Origin: CBDCVY01 sp965223245
Lineage (GTDB): Bacteria > Nitrospinota > Nitrospinia > Nitrospinales > Nitrospinaceae
DNA: 64,000 nt
Reading direction: 5' to 3'
Assembly: GCA_965223245.1 (NCBI GenBank)
Contig: CBDCVY010000013.1
Span: forward strand, 3,906,001 to 3,970,000
Below are positions 55,156 through 63,709 of this stretch, in pieces. The notes beneath the pieces were generated by a model that was not told the DNA's origin, did not search any database, and saw only the letters and a list, made by a program, of their open reading frames with translations. The first letter of the stretch is position 1, and each line of letters begins with the position of its first letter. Position numbers and translations under genes: made by a program.

Positions 55156-55737
55156 TTAAAGAATGTATTTTAACAATATAAAACCAAATACCAATAGGAC
55201 AAAAAATAAGATACTAAGAAGATTGAAATATTTATCTATATAACTCTTAATGGTGGGGCCAAATTTGTATAACAAAATGGCAATTATAAAAAATCGTAAG
55301 GACCGGCTGACAGCGGAAGCTAAAACAAAAATAGGAAAATTAATTTTAAATGCTCCTGCTGCTAATGTGAATACTTTATAAGGAAGTGGTGTGAAACCCG
55401 CGGCAGCAACTGCCCAGGCATTATATTTATCATACCAACTCCCAATCTTATCGAACTTTTCTTGGAAGTGATAAAACTCAACTATTCTGTTACCCACCAA
55501 GTCCATAAACTGCCAACCCAGTAGATATCCGAACATACCACCAAAAACAGAAGCAATGGAGCAAACGAATGCAAACTTAAACCACCGTGTTGGTACAGCA
55601 ATGGTCATAGCAATCAAAAGTACATCGGGAGGTATAGGAAAAAATGAGGACTCGGCAAAAGAAATAATAGCTAAAGCAGGGAGTGCATGCGGAGTTGCGG
55701 ACCAGTGAATGACCCAGTCGTAAGTTTTTCTTAGCAT
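55156..55737 (-). CDS. YqaA/DedA (SNARE-associated) family membrane protein
   Basis: 193 residues with four or five hydrophobic segments. 'FAESSFFPIPPDVLLI' is the re-entrant motif of the DedA superfamily, 'GGMFGYLLGW' follows, and 'AAGFTPLPYKVFTLAAGAF' is the second conserved loop. DedA proteins move lipid carriers across membranes; the role of YqaA is not settled. AAAGGAA lies just before the ATG. Forms a short operon with cutA. Confidence 0.88.
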   Translation of the reverse strand: MLRKTYDWVIHWSATPHALPALAIISFAESSFFPIPPDVLLIAMTIAVPTRWFKFAFVCSIASVFGGMFGYLLGWQFMDLVGNRIVEFYHFQEKFDKIGSWYDKYNAWAVAAAGFTPLPYKVFTLAAGAFKINFPIFVLASAVSRSLRFFIIAILLYKFGPTIKSYIDKYFNLLSILFFVLLVFGFILLKYIL

Positions 55738-55893
55738 AAATTCCTTTCACAGGACAATGTCCAAAGATGACTCCGGAGTGGCAGTAAAAAACTCCTAAGG
55801 GGGTTTCATAATGAAGTGTCACTTAGACAAGTAAATAAAATTCAAAACGCAGGTAGCATGACCAGAAAAAATATTTGAGGCACTCTTAATAGT

Positions 55894-58359
55894 TTACAGT
55901 AAATTTTGCGGATCGACATCAAGTGTGATCTTTATTTTTTTAGAAAATCCTTTTTTCTTTGAAAAAGATTCTTGGAACTTCTTCAAAAAATTTTGAAGTA
56001 TATGTGATTCGGGTGAGCGTAAGATAAGATGCCATCTAAATTTATTGTTTAAACGGTAAAGAGCTGCTCGTGACGGACCTAGTAACTCTACCTCAGGGAA
56101 TTTAGCCAGGTTTTCAACAGCCACTTTCTTTAAAGACGTCACAGTGGCTTCCCCAGTAGCCTCATCTTCACTTTCAACTTCGATTCCCGTTAAATGAGTG
56201 AAGGGTGGAAACTGCAGGCGTTGGCGCATTTGAATTTCATTGTTAAAGAAAGTGGTGTAGTCGTGATCTTTAACCCAATCTAATACAGGATGGCTTGGGT
56301 CATGTGCCTGAATAATTACATGGCCAGGAACTTTTCCGCGACCTGCCCGTCCTCCTACTTGTGTTAAAAGTTGAAAGGACCGCTCGGAGGATCGAAAATC
56401 TGGGATGTGTAAAGAAATGTCTGCATAAACCACTCCCACCAAGGTGACGTTCGGAAAGTCATGGCCTTTGGTGATCATTTGTGTGCCAATTAAAATATCA
56501 ATTTTTCCTGAATTCATTTCTCGATACATTTTTTTGAATGTATGAGGTTGGCGGACTGTATCCCTATCTAATCGTGCCACTTTTGCTTCCGGAAAACTCA
56601 ACAGGGTTTCTTCTTCTAGTTTTTGCGTTCCAAAACCGCTAAACCGAATCACTTCGCCTTCACAAGATTTGCAGCCTCTTGGCATTACTGTGGAAAAGTT
56701 GCAATAATGGCATAGGAGTAAATTTGCATTGCCATGAAATGTTAAGGAGACACTGCAATTCGGGCAGTCATATACATAACCACATTTGCGGCAAAGTAAA
56801 TAGTTGGCAGTCCCTCGTCGATTCAGAAATAAAAAAACTTGTTCCTTTCGCTCCAAGCGATCGCGAATGGCTTTTCTAAGTGGAAGAGATAATATCGAAA
56901 AGTTTTTTGCTTCTTTCCGTTCCTTTCTCATGTCGATTAATTGAACAGTTGGGAGTAACCTATCACCCACTCTTTTAGTCAGTGAAAAGTAAAGATAGTC
57001 TTCCGTGTCAGCACGGAATCGGGATTCTAATGACGGAGTGGCCGACCCTAAAATAACCAAAGCATTATGATGTTTTGCTCTTAAAATAGCTGCTTCTCGA
57101 GCATGGTAACGCGGGGAAGTGTCCTGCTTATAGGAGTTGTCGTGTTCTTCATCGATTACGATGACTCCTATATTTTCAAAAGGAGCGAAGATTGCTGATC
57201 GTGCCCCTACGACAATGGATACTTTCTTTTTTCTGATTTTCTCCCATTCCAAATAGCGTTCTACCTGTGTCAAACCACTATGGAGAATCGCCACCTGATA
57301 ACCAAATCGCTTTTGAAATCGAGTGACTGTTTGTGGAGTTAATGAAATTTCAGGGACTAACATGATTGCAGTTCTGCCCATTTTTAAAGCAAGTTGAATG
57401 CTACGCAGGTAAATTTCGGTTTTACCACTGCCTGTGACTCCATGGAGAAGGGCGGTTTTGTGTTCTTGTCTTTGGACAATTTTCTTTAATTGCAAAAAGA
57501 CTTCTTCTTGTTCTTGAGTAAAGGGAGGAGGTAACTCAGGGAAATGTTCTTCGGAGGAATTCTTGGTTTGCATTTGCCGCGATTTTTTTTTTGAAATGGT
57601 ACTAACCAGTTTCTTTTCTCTTAACTGCTTTAAAGGGCCTGCATATTTTGGAAACCGTTCTTTTAATTCTTCAAGAGATTTTTCACCCTCCAGTAAGTAT
57701 AAGAATATTTCCTTTTGTTTTGGACTGCGTTTGAAAAGATCATCTATTTTTTCTGGTGAAAGGGTTTTTGTGTTTGGCTGTATAACTTTTTCTTGAAGAT
57801 ACTGAATGGAGCGTCGTTTGGTTTCTGCCCTTCCAGTGATAAGCCCAGCTTCTTGGGCTTCTGCGAGAGTGTGCGCTTTAAATCCCGTTTTGAGTTGACT
57901 TTTTATTTGTCGACGATTTAAAGGTTTGTTACTGTGGAGCGTTTTTAAAAGTTTTAAAACATTACCGGACACTTGCTGATTGAGCAAAGAGGTGGAACCT
58001 TTGCCGGTGATTTCAAAAACCTCGTGTATCTCATCATCCATTCCTGCGGGAAGAGCTGCGCGAATGGCCTCACCCCAGCCTGCCTGATAGTAATTGGCTA
58101 AATGTTGAGTAAGATCTAAAATTTCTTGAGGAAGCACTGGTTTTAGATCTGGTAGATCCGAAATAGACTTTAAGCTGTATTTGGGATCATAAGTATTGGT
58201 GAATCCAATAACATATCCGGTCAATTGTCTAGGGCCAAAAGGCGCTAACACCCGCATCCCTACGGAAAGTTTTCCTACAAAGGATTCAGGGATTTTGTAA
58301 GTAAAGGGTTCCTTAAGAGGAAGATTAAAGACTATTTGTGCATAAGAAGGATTGGACAT
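55894..58359 (-). CDS. priA: Primosomal replication restart helicase PriA
   Basis: 821 residues. The N-terminal 3'-DNA-binding domain ('YAQIVFNLPLKEPFTYKIP') leads to helicase motifs: Walker A 'GVTGSGKTEIY', DEEH box 'VIVIDEEHD', 'LGSATPSLES' and 'GGRAGRGKVPG'. Between the helicase lobes eight Cys form the zinc knuckles ('CRKCGYVYDCPNC', 'CHYCNFSTVMPRGCKSC'). PriA reloads the replisome at stalled forks. I use the ATG at 58359; a TTG lies seven codons upstream. No strong ribosome site. Confidence 0.96.
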   Translation of the reverse strand: MSNPSYAQIVFNLPLKEPFTYKIPESFVGKLSVGMRVLAPFGPRQLTGYVIGFTNTYDPKYSLKSISDLPDLKPVLPQEILDLTQHLANYYQAGWGEAIRAALPAGMDDEIHEVFEITGKGSTSLLNQQVSGNVLKLLKTLHSNKPLNRRQIKSQLKTGFKAHTLAEAQEAGLITGRAETKRRSIQYLQEKVIQPNTKTLSPEKIDDLFKRSPKQKEIFLYLLEGEKSLEELKERFPKYAGPLKQLREKKLVSTISKKKSRQMQTKNSSEEHFPELPPPFTQEQEEVFLQLKKIVQRQEHKTALLHGVTGSGKTEIYLRSIQLALKMGRTAIMLVPEISLTPQTVTRFQKRFGYQVAILHSGLTQVERYLEWEKIRKKKVSIVVGARSAIFAPFENIGVIVIDEEHDNSYKQDTSPRYHAREAAILRAKHHNALVILGSATPSLESRFRADTEDYLYFSLTKRVGDRLLPTVQLIDMRKERKEAKNFSILSLPLRKAIRDRLERKEQVFLFLNRRGTANYLLCRKCGYVYDCPNCSVSLTFHGNANLLLCHYCNFSTVMPRGCKSCEGEVIRFSGFGTQKLEEETLLSFPEAKVARLDRDTVRQPHTFKKMYREMNSGKIDILIGTQMITKGHDFPNVTLVGVVYADISLHIPDFRSSERSFQLLTQVGGRAGRGKVPGHVIIQAHDPSHPVLDWVKDHDYTTFFNNEIQMRQRLQFPPFTHLTGIEVESEDEATGEATVTSLKKVAVENLAKFPEVELLGPSRAALYRLNNKFRWHLILRSPESHILQNFLKKFQESFSKKKGFSKKIKITLDVDPQNLL

Positions 58360-58592
58360 GGAGGCTTTTAAATATACCAATTAATTATTAAGGAGCAACA
58401 TACGTGAAAAAAATTATAACTCAATAATTAATGATTTAATGCTATTAAACGTTGGGAAGGACCAAATTAAATGAGCTTCAGTTAGAATAAATTTTCAGTG
58501 TGTAGAAAAATGGTTTATTAGTTAGGCTGCTTGATTTTAAAGGTGAAGTATAGATTGTAATAATTCTATTCGGAAATGAGTATAAGAAAGCG
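58360..58592. other. Spacer between priA and a small gene, nothing recognised before the promoter
   Basis: Very A/T-rich. I see no gene, RNA or strong repeat; it presumably holds the priA promoter. A promoter for the small gene at 58684 begins at 58593. Confidence 0.4.
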
Positions 58593-58621
58593 TTGACACT
58601 GAAACATTTTTCATTTAATTT
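58593..58621 (+). promoter_or_regulatory. Sigma-70-type promoter for the 59-residue protein
   Basis: TTGACA at 58593-58598 and TAATTT at 58616-58621 are 17 bases apart, with the gene starting about 60 bases downstream. Confidence 0.6.
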
Positions 58622-58683
58622 CTCCAGTTGGATCCAATAAAAAGGTTCAACCTGAAAAAGAACATTTCTAGAAGAGGTGGGGT

Positions 58684-58863
58684 ATGAAAGCTGGAGATAA
58701 AATTACAATTAATTTTGCCGGTAAGAAAAAAGAGGCTATGGTTTATAAATTGTTCCCGAAGACCGTATATCTAAAGGTGGATTTTGAGCGGGACAAGGGA
58801 AAAATTGTAAAACGAAAATTGAGTGCTTTAGAAACCAGTAAAAAAAAGAAAGCTAAAAAATAA
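58684..58863 (+). CDS. Small basic protein (59 residues), unknown function
   Basis: Starts at the ATG at 58684 after GAGGTGGGG and ends at TAA. The N-terminal part looks like a small beta-barrel ('MKAGDKITINFAGKKKEAMV', 'KTVYLKVDF'), and the C-terminus is a Lys-rich tail. It may be an SH3-like or nucleic-acid-binding protein, but that is a guess. A clear promoter and ribosome site make it a credible gene. It ends eight bases from the convergent PPIase gene. Confidence 0.7.
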   Translation: MKAGDKITINFAGKKKEAMVYKLFPKTVYLKVDFERDKGKIVKRKLSALETSKKKKAKK

Positions 58864-58871
58864 TTTGGTAT

Positions 58872-59885
58872 TTAGAAATAAACTTTGACCTTAGCTTCTT
58901 TGCGTAGGGCGTCTAAATAGGGCTTTTTCTTCTTCTTGATTTCTTCTTGTAAAAAGCTTTTACGGATGTTCTCTTTTTCTGCGTCAAATCCACCTTTTGA
59001 GCCCTCAACAATACCTGTGAGCTTAAGCAGGTGTAACCCGTGCTTTGAACGGAAAACATTCGTTACCTCTCCTACCTTTAACTTAAATGCTTTTTCAGCA
59101 AAAGGTTTAAACATATGGTCTTTAGTAAAAAGACCCAAGTCTCCGCCTTTTTTTGCGAGAGAGTCTTGAGAGAATTCTTTAGCCAAGTCAGAAAATCCAG
59201 TTCCTTTTTTTAATTCGGCTTGAATATTTTGAATTATGCTTAAAGCTTTTTTCTCTGCTTCTACCTCATCCTTTCCCTTTATTTTTACAAGAATAACACT
59301 GGCTCGACGTTGCTCAGGCCGAGTAAACCGGGTTTTATTTTTTTCATAATAGTTTTTTAAAATCTCATCCGTTATTTCTATGCTAGCGCCAACCTCTTTT
59401 TCCAAAACCGCGTTTGCCAAAAAATCATCGGCGAGTTGTTTTTTGTAGGTTTCAAGGGTCAAACTTTGGGATTCTAATTTTTTTAAAAATGCTTCTTCCG
59501 ATTTGAATTTTTTTCTTATGGATTCGATTTGGGAGTCTACTTTTTGAGTCGGAACAGATATTTTCATCTCTTGTGCTTTTTGTAATAGAAGATTGAAATA
59601 TATTTCATTGTCCAATAACTTTTTTGCGGCAATTTTTTCTTGTTCATTAGTAAGTGCCATACCACGTGCTTTATATCGTTTAACGCTCCTTTTTAAATCC
59701 GCCCAAATATCTTCTTTCTTAATATCAGTTCCATTGACTTGAGCTAATACTTCTGGAAGAGTAATAGAGGGGCCATCCTCATGGTCGTGTCCGGAATGGG
59801 AAAAAACTTGAGCGGGAATTGATAAAAGTATAGACAAACAAATAACAAATCCCCATATGATTTTGATTTTGGAACGGCAATTCAT
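58872..59885 (-). CDS. Exported parvulin-type peptidyl-prolyl isomerase (SurA/PrsA-like)
   Basis: 337 residues. A signal peptide (core 'WGFVICLSILLSI') is followed by a His/Asp-rich patch 'HSGHDHEDG', a SurA-N-like helical chaperone part ('VNGTDIKKEDIWADL'), and a parvulin domain (about 190-300) with 'RRASVILVKIKGKDE', 'AKEFSQDSLAKKGGDLG' and 'VFRSKHGLHLLKL'. It likely helps fold envelope proteins. GAGGG lies six bases before the ATG. The His-rich patch after the signal may bind metal. Confidence 0.92.
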   Translation of the reverse strand: MNCRSKIKIIWGFVICLSILLSIPAQVFSHSGHDHEDGPSITLPEVLAQVNGTDIKKEDIWADLKRSVKRYKARGMALTNEQEKIAAKKLLDNEIYFNLLLQKAQEMKISVPTQKVDSQIESIRKKFKSEEAFLKKLESQSLTLETYKKQLADDFLANAVLEKEVGASIEITDEILKNYYEKNKTRFTRPEQRRASVILVKIKGKDEVEAEKKALSIIQNIQAELKKGTGFSDLAKEFSQDSLAKKGGDLGLFTKDHMFKPFAEKAFKLKVGEVTNVFRSKHGLHLLKLTGIVEGSKGGFDAEKENIRKSFLQEEIKKKKKPYLDALRKEAKVKVYF

Positions 59886-60001
59886 GGCATACCCTCTACA
59901 TTGAAGTTAAAATCACTTATTTTTTGGAAGCGTTATTAAGAAAATAAATCGCGAGGTGGGGACTTGTCAACCTATTTCTAATTATTGGGCCAACGAATTA
60001 T

Positions 60002-60796
60002 TTAGGGTAAAGGGAGGACGGTGCGAAACCCGTAAATATCATTTTTTACGGAAGGCAGATTTCTCGCTCTTGTTGTAGCCTTGACCTCATCAATATTATT
60101 AATCCAGGAACCTCCCCTTAGCACTTTCATTTGCTTAGGCTCAGGTCCCTCAGGGTCCAATTCTGGACTGAATTTGTAATATTCGGGATCATACCAATCC
60201 AAACACCATTCCCAAACGTTTCCAGCCATATTTAGGACTCCAAAGGGGCTGGCACCTGATTGATAGTAGGTCGCTGGTGCAGTGAATTTATATCGATCCT
60301 CCATTCCAAAAATATTTACAAAAAATAAATTAAATCCTTTTTCCCATTTTTTTCCCCAAGGATAGAGCCGCCCGTCATTACCGCGTGCAGCTTTTTCCCA
60401 TTCAGCTTCTGTAGGAAGACGTCGTCCTTTCCAACGTGCATAAGCCATGGCATCGAACCAACTGACACCAACCACGGGTTGGTCCGGTTGATTGAACCGT
60501 TCATCTTCCCAGTATTTGGGTGCAGGATGATTGGTCGATTCAATAAATTGTTTATATTTAGAGTTGGTGACTTCGTATTTATCGATAAAGAAGGGAGAAG
60601 TGAAAACATAGTGCATGGGTTTTTGATCTTCTTCTCCGCTGCCGGTTCCCATGGGAAAATAACCTTCAGGGATATAAATCATACCCTGGGGCGGTTCAGG
60701 GTTAGCAACTGCGAAGGAAAAAAAACCAAGCATGAAAATGAAGCTTAGGTTTAGATAGATGAGTTTATAAATTGATTTAGAGTGGTTTTGACTCAT
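60002..60796 (-). CDS. SUMF1/FGE-like exported protein lacking catalytic cysteines
   Basis: 264 residues. A signal peptide (core 'LSFIFMLGFFSFAVA') precedes 'MIYIPEGYFPMGTGSGEED', 'FFIDKYEVTNSKY', 'VSWFDAMAYARWKGRRLPTE' and 'AGNVWEWCLDWYDPEY'. The segment after GGSW ('INNIDEVKATTRARNLP') has no Cys. The ATG at 60796 overlaps the upstream stop as ATGA; the frame is open further up inside that gene, but that extension is unlikely. Third such protein in the window. Confidence 0.92.
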   Translation of the reverse strand: MSQNHSKSIYKLIYLNLSFIFMLGFFSFAVANPEPPQGMIYIPEGYFPMGTGSGEEDQKPMHYVFTSPFFIDKYEVTNSKYKQFIESTNHPAPKYWEDERFNQPDQPVVGVSWFDAMAYARWKGRRLPTEAEWEKAARGNDGRLYPWGKKWEKGFNLFFVNIFGMEDRYKFTAPATYYQSGASPFGVLNMAGNVWEWCLDWYDPEYYKFSPELDPEGPEPKQMKVLRGGSWINNIDEVKATTRARNLPSVKNDIYGFRTVLPLP

Positions 60797-61020
60797 GATA
60801 CATCGAAAAACCCGATGTAAGTCACTACGTTGGTTTCGGGATCGATATGTAAATTCTTTTCTATGTCCTGAATTTCGATCCATTTATAATGCCCATTCCA
60901 ACAATGCAGCGAAAGAATCGAATTGCCATACCAATCTGAGCAATGGTTCAGAAACAGAGGGGCCTTGCATTTGTCGCAATGACCTTCTATTTGAAATGGT
61001 TCTTTATCTGCTTTATGCAT
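60793..61020 (-). CDS. Small zinc-ribbon-like protein
   Basis: 75 residues with 'GHCDKCKAPLFLNHC' and 'LHCWNGHYKWIEI', giving a CxxC pair, further Cys and His that could bind zinc. No named family recognised. It overlaps the following SUMF1-like gene by four bases, so they are translationally coupled. Confidence 0.65.
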   Translation of the reverse strand: MHKADKEPFQIEGHCDKCKAPLFLNHCSDWYGNSILSLHCWNGHYKWIEIQDIEKNLHIDPETNVVTYIGFFDVS

Positions 61021-61278
61021 GAGCTTTAATAAAAAAACAATTATTAGGAGTTAATAATTTATAGTATGTATAAAATCTAAAACACTTCAAGTAAATTTTA
61101 AAAATTTTTTAATTTTTTGATGCGCATAAACCTTATTTTGTCAAGCATTTTATTGATTCGGTTTTTATGTAAAGTCAAATTGGGCGAATTTATTAAATTT
61201 AAAAGAGTGTCGTAAAGACTTGTTTTCTGGGAATTTGATCTTCTTGTTTAAGATTTTTATTTCTTATGTTTGTTAAAA

Positions 61279-61854
61279 TTAAAAACCATGATTTTGTAAT
61301 ATCTTTTTTACCATTTCAATGGGCAAGCCGATAATGTTTGAGTACGAACCGGACCAGGATTCGACTAATGAAGCACCTTTTCCTTGAATAGCATAAGCGC
61401 CAGCTTTATCCAACGGTTCTCCGGTTTTAATGTAGGAATCAATAATTTCTTGGGTCAGAGTTTTAATCCTTACTTTGGAAATTTCCACTTCCTCAAATAG
61501 TTTCCCTTTTGAGTCAATAAAAGAAATGGCGGTCATGACCTCATGTTCTTTTCCATTTAAATGGTTCAGGATTTTATTTGCGTCTTTTGAGTCCCCTGGC
61601 TTCCCAATGATATTTCCCTCAAGTACAACAATAGTGTCTGCTCCCAAAACAAAATGATTTTGATGTTTTTCGTGGATTTTCTGAGCTTTTTTCCTAGCAA
61701 TTGCCAAAACATTTTTTTGTGGACTCAGACGAGGATCGATAGTTTCTTCAATGGAGGCGGGTATGACGTTAAAGGAATATCCCTCCGCCTTCAATAATTC
61801 GATCCTTCTGGGGGATTGAGAAGCTAAAATTAATTTTGGTGCGTTATAAGTCAT
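61279..61854 (-). CDS. maf: Maf-type nucleoside triphosphate pyrophosphatase
   Basis: 191 residues. 'LILASQSPRRIELL' and 'VLGADTIVV' are the Maf motifs, with 'GKPGDSKDANKIL', 'KVRIKTLT' and 'GAYAIQGKGA' following. Maf hydrolyses dTTP/UTP or modified nucleotides (house-cleaning) and can block septum formation when overproduced. Length fits the family. Confidence 0.95.
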   Translation of the reverse strand: MTYNAPKLILASQSPRRIELLKAEGYSFNVIPASIEETIDPRLSPQKNVLAIARKKAQKIHEKHQNHFVLGADTIVVLEGNIIGKPGDSKDANKILNHLNGKEHEVMTAISFIDSKGKLFEEVEISKVRIKTLTQEIIDSYIKTGEPLDKAGAYAIQGKGASLVESWSGSYSNIIGLPIEMVKKILQNHGF

Positions 61855-62028
61855 AGGTCACTGGAAATTTTTGCTGAAATAATTTAGTATATTTCCACCC
61901 AAACATTCAAGATTTGGTTGTAAATTTATTAATAGAAATTTAAGGGCATTTTAAAGTTCCAAAGGATTGGTGGTCAGGATACTAATTTTTAGAGGCACCC
62001 TTGAATATTTTTTTCGATAGGTAACAAA

Positions 62029-62433
62029 ATGGTTGGTTTTTCTCATAGAATCCAAGTCAGGCATATTGTAGTTGATAAGAAAGAGGTTGCCGATCTTTTG
62101 AAATCTACAGTAGACGAAATTAAAACTTCAGTAGGTCGAATTCAAATGGTGATGCGGTTGGCTGAAAAGTATAGTCTCTGTTCTACGAAAGAAGATGGTG
62201 GGAATTTAGGTTGGATAGAATTGAGTTCGGATGATCCGCGCATCCAAGGTTATGATCCTGTTCTAAAAAACCATGAGCTTGAGAAAATCATTCGAAATAG
62301 TGTTCGGAACCACCAGATATTTAAAGGAAAATTATTTGGACCTGTACAAACCGAGGAAGGATTTCATTTGCTTATGATAAGTAACGAGTTTGGGGAAGAT
62401 CGCTCGACAGAGTTTACCGGTTCGGCTCTTTAG
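62029..62433 (+). CDS. Stand-alone parvulin-like domain protein
   Basis: 134 residues, no signal peptide. 'IQVRHIVVDKKEVADLL', 'RLAEKYSLCSTKEDGGNLGWIE' and 'FGPVQTEEGFHLLMI' follow the parvulin pattern (H...GG.LG...F...GFH). It likely acts on cytoplasmic proteins, or may be divergent and inactive. Its stop shares TTAG with the convergent radical SAM gene. Confidence 0.82.
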   Translation: MVGFSHRIQVRHIVVDKKEVADLLKSTVDEIKTSVGRIQMVMRLAEKYSLCSTKEDGGNLGWIELSSDDPRIQGYDPVLKNHELEKIIRNSVRNHQIFKGKLFGPVQTEEGFHLLMISNEFGEDRSTEFTGSAL

Positions 62434-63551
62434 GAATTTGCTTGTAGAAATTGCCCAGCCTTTTCCTGGCTTTCTGCATCTTTTTCAACAAAATTATACG
62501 CAAAGCATCCACTTGAACAACGTATCATGTAGTGTGGACACGATTTGCAAGGTTCTTTTGTTTCAGTATTCTCGAAAACGTAATTGAGAAACTTGGATCC
62601 CATCTGAGCCGTTGAAATGGAGTTTACTTCTTTAAATTCTTCTACATTTCCTAGTTTTTGATTGTGAAAAGGAAAACAATTGAAACAATCGCCCTTTGCA
62701 TCAATGTCCATGGGGCTCCCATCGGCACAACCAAAATAAAATTGATGTTGATTCCATTCCAAAAGATCGGGGACCTGTTGAAAACCGTGAAAATAAAAAC
62801 GTGAAACGAGGTCGAATTCATCCTCTTTGACATCGTCTAAAAAGCAGGGAGGGAAGGAACAATCAAATCGAAAACACATTTGTGGAAATTCTTTTAAGAG
62901 ATCCAACATTTGTCGTCCAACTTTTGGAAAGTCTCTAATGGGTAGATATATGTTATCAATCTCTCCAACAATTGGGAATGCCGGGCTTATCCTAATGCGA
63001 TAAGTTTTGTCTTTAGGTAACCCAATGGTTTGATAAATGTTATCGATTTCTTCACATTGAGTGCGCAGATCTTGGTTCTTAGAATATAAATTAATGCTAA
63101 AGGTCACGCCATATCCATTCAGTTTTAAAAGTCGCTGCGCCACCTCATTACAACGTTGATGGTTTTTCTCAGATATATTTTCCAATGTTTGCCAATTCAG
63201 TAAAACGGAAAAGTTTATGTTCCGTTTGATGCTGCCATTGACACCAATGGTGTGTTCAAGTACCTCTAAAACTTTATCCGGCATAAGCCCATTGGTAAAA
63301 ATACCAAGATTTGAATACGGTGATAGAGTTTCTAAAGTGTTTGAAAAGATTTCATTAAACTGAGGATGGAGAGTAGGTTCGCCCCCCATAAAATTGATCA
63401 CACTTGCAGTTTTGATTTTTGGAAGCAACTCTTTCTGAAAATAGTCCAGTTCCATTGACTTACCAGGAGTCCGAACCGTTTCTTCCATATATTCATCTGC
63501 AAAGCAGTAATTACACTTTAAATTGCAGTAACTATTTAAAATTATATTCAT
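62430..63551 (-). CDS. Radical SAM protein with SPASM-like C-terminal Cys cluster
   Basis: 373 residues. The first residues 'NSYCNLKCNYCF' give the CxxxCxxC cluster motif. 'INFMGGEPTLHP' is the GGE SAM-binding element. The C-terminal 'CKSCPHYMIRCSSGC' and upstream 'GCADGSPMDIDAKGDCFNCF' supply Cys for auxiliary clusters, as in SPASM enzymes that mature peptides or sulfatases. No precursor peptide or sulfatase is certain nearby. The 5' leader has a hairpin over the ribosome site and a 20-codon ORF. Confidence 0.9.
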   Translation of the reverse strand: MNIILNSYCNLKCNYCFADEYMEETVRTPGKSMELDYFQKELLPKIKTASVINFMGGEPTLHPQFNEIFSNTLETLSPYSNLGIFTNGLMPDKVLEVLEHTIGVNGSIKRNINFSVLLNWQTLENISEKNHQRCNEVAQRLLKLNGYGVTFSINLYSKNQDLRTQCEEIDNIYQTIGLPKDKTYRIRISPAFPIVGEIDNIYLPIRDFPKVGRQMLDLLKEFPQMCFRFDCSFPPCFLDDVKEDEFDLVSRFYFHGFQQVPDLLEWNQHQFYFGCADGSPMDIDAKGDCFNCFPFHNQKLGNVEEFKEVNSISTAQMGSKFLNYVFENTETKEPCKSCPHYMIRCSSGCFAYNFVEKDAESQEKAGQFLQANS

Positions 63552-63554
63552 TGA

Positions 63555-63579
63555 CTGGCCCTCATTTAGGAGGGGCCAG
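63555..63579 (-). promoter_or_regulatory. Hairpin sequestering the ribosome site of the radical SAM gene
   Basis: On the minus strand CTGGCCCCTC pairs with GAGGGCCAG across a 6-base loop (nine pairs, one bulged C). The 3' arm contains GAGGG, the only Shine-Dalgarno-like sequence before the ATG at 63551. The stem would hide it. No U-run follows, so it is not a terminator. Confidence 0.5.
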
Positions 63580-63624
63580 AGTACAGATTCTTATTAAACT
63601 AATCCGTGTTTGAAAATTAGCCAT
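63562..63624 (-). CDS. Possible 20-residue leader peptide before the radical SAM gene
   Basis: A short frame reads 'MANFQTRISLIRICTLAPPK' and stops with TGA at the loop edge of the hairpin, 10 bases before the next ATG. Its last codons run through the 5' arm of that hairpin. It may be a leader that opens the stem when translated, or a small substrate peptide. The ribosome site is poor (AAGAAGGG immediately before the ATG), so it could be chance. Confidence 0.3.
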   Translation of the reverse strand: MANFQTRISLIRICTLAPPK

Positions 63625-63709
63625 CCCTTCTTCAAAGGGAATTTGAATTTATGAAGCACTCATCACACCATAAATAATAAAATCTGTGCGCCAGCCATAT
63701 ATTAATGGT

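Noticed and set aside
61021..61278. Intergenic stretch checked for a tRNA or small RNA
   Set aside because: No T-loop-like GTTCRA sequence, CCA end or stable stem; only A/T-rich sequence.
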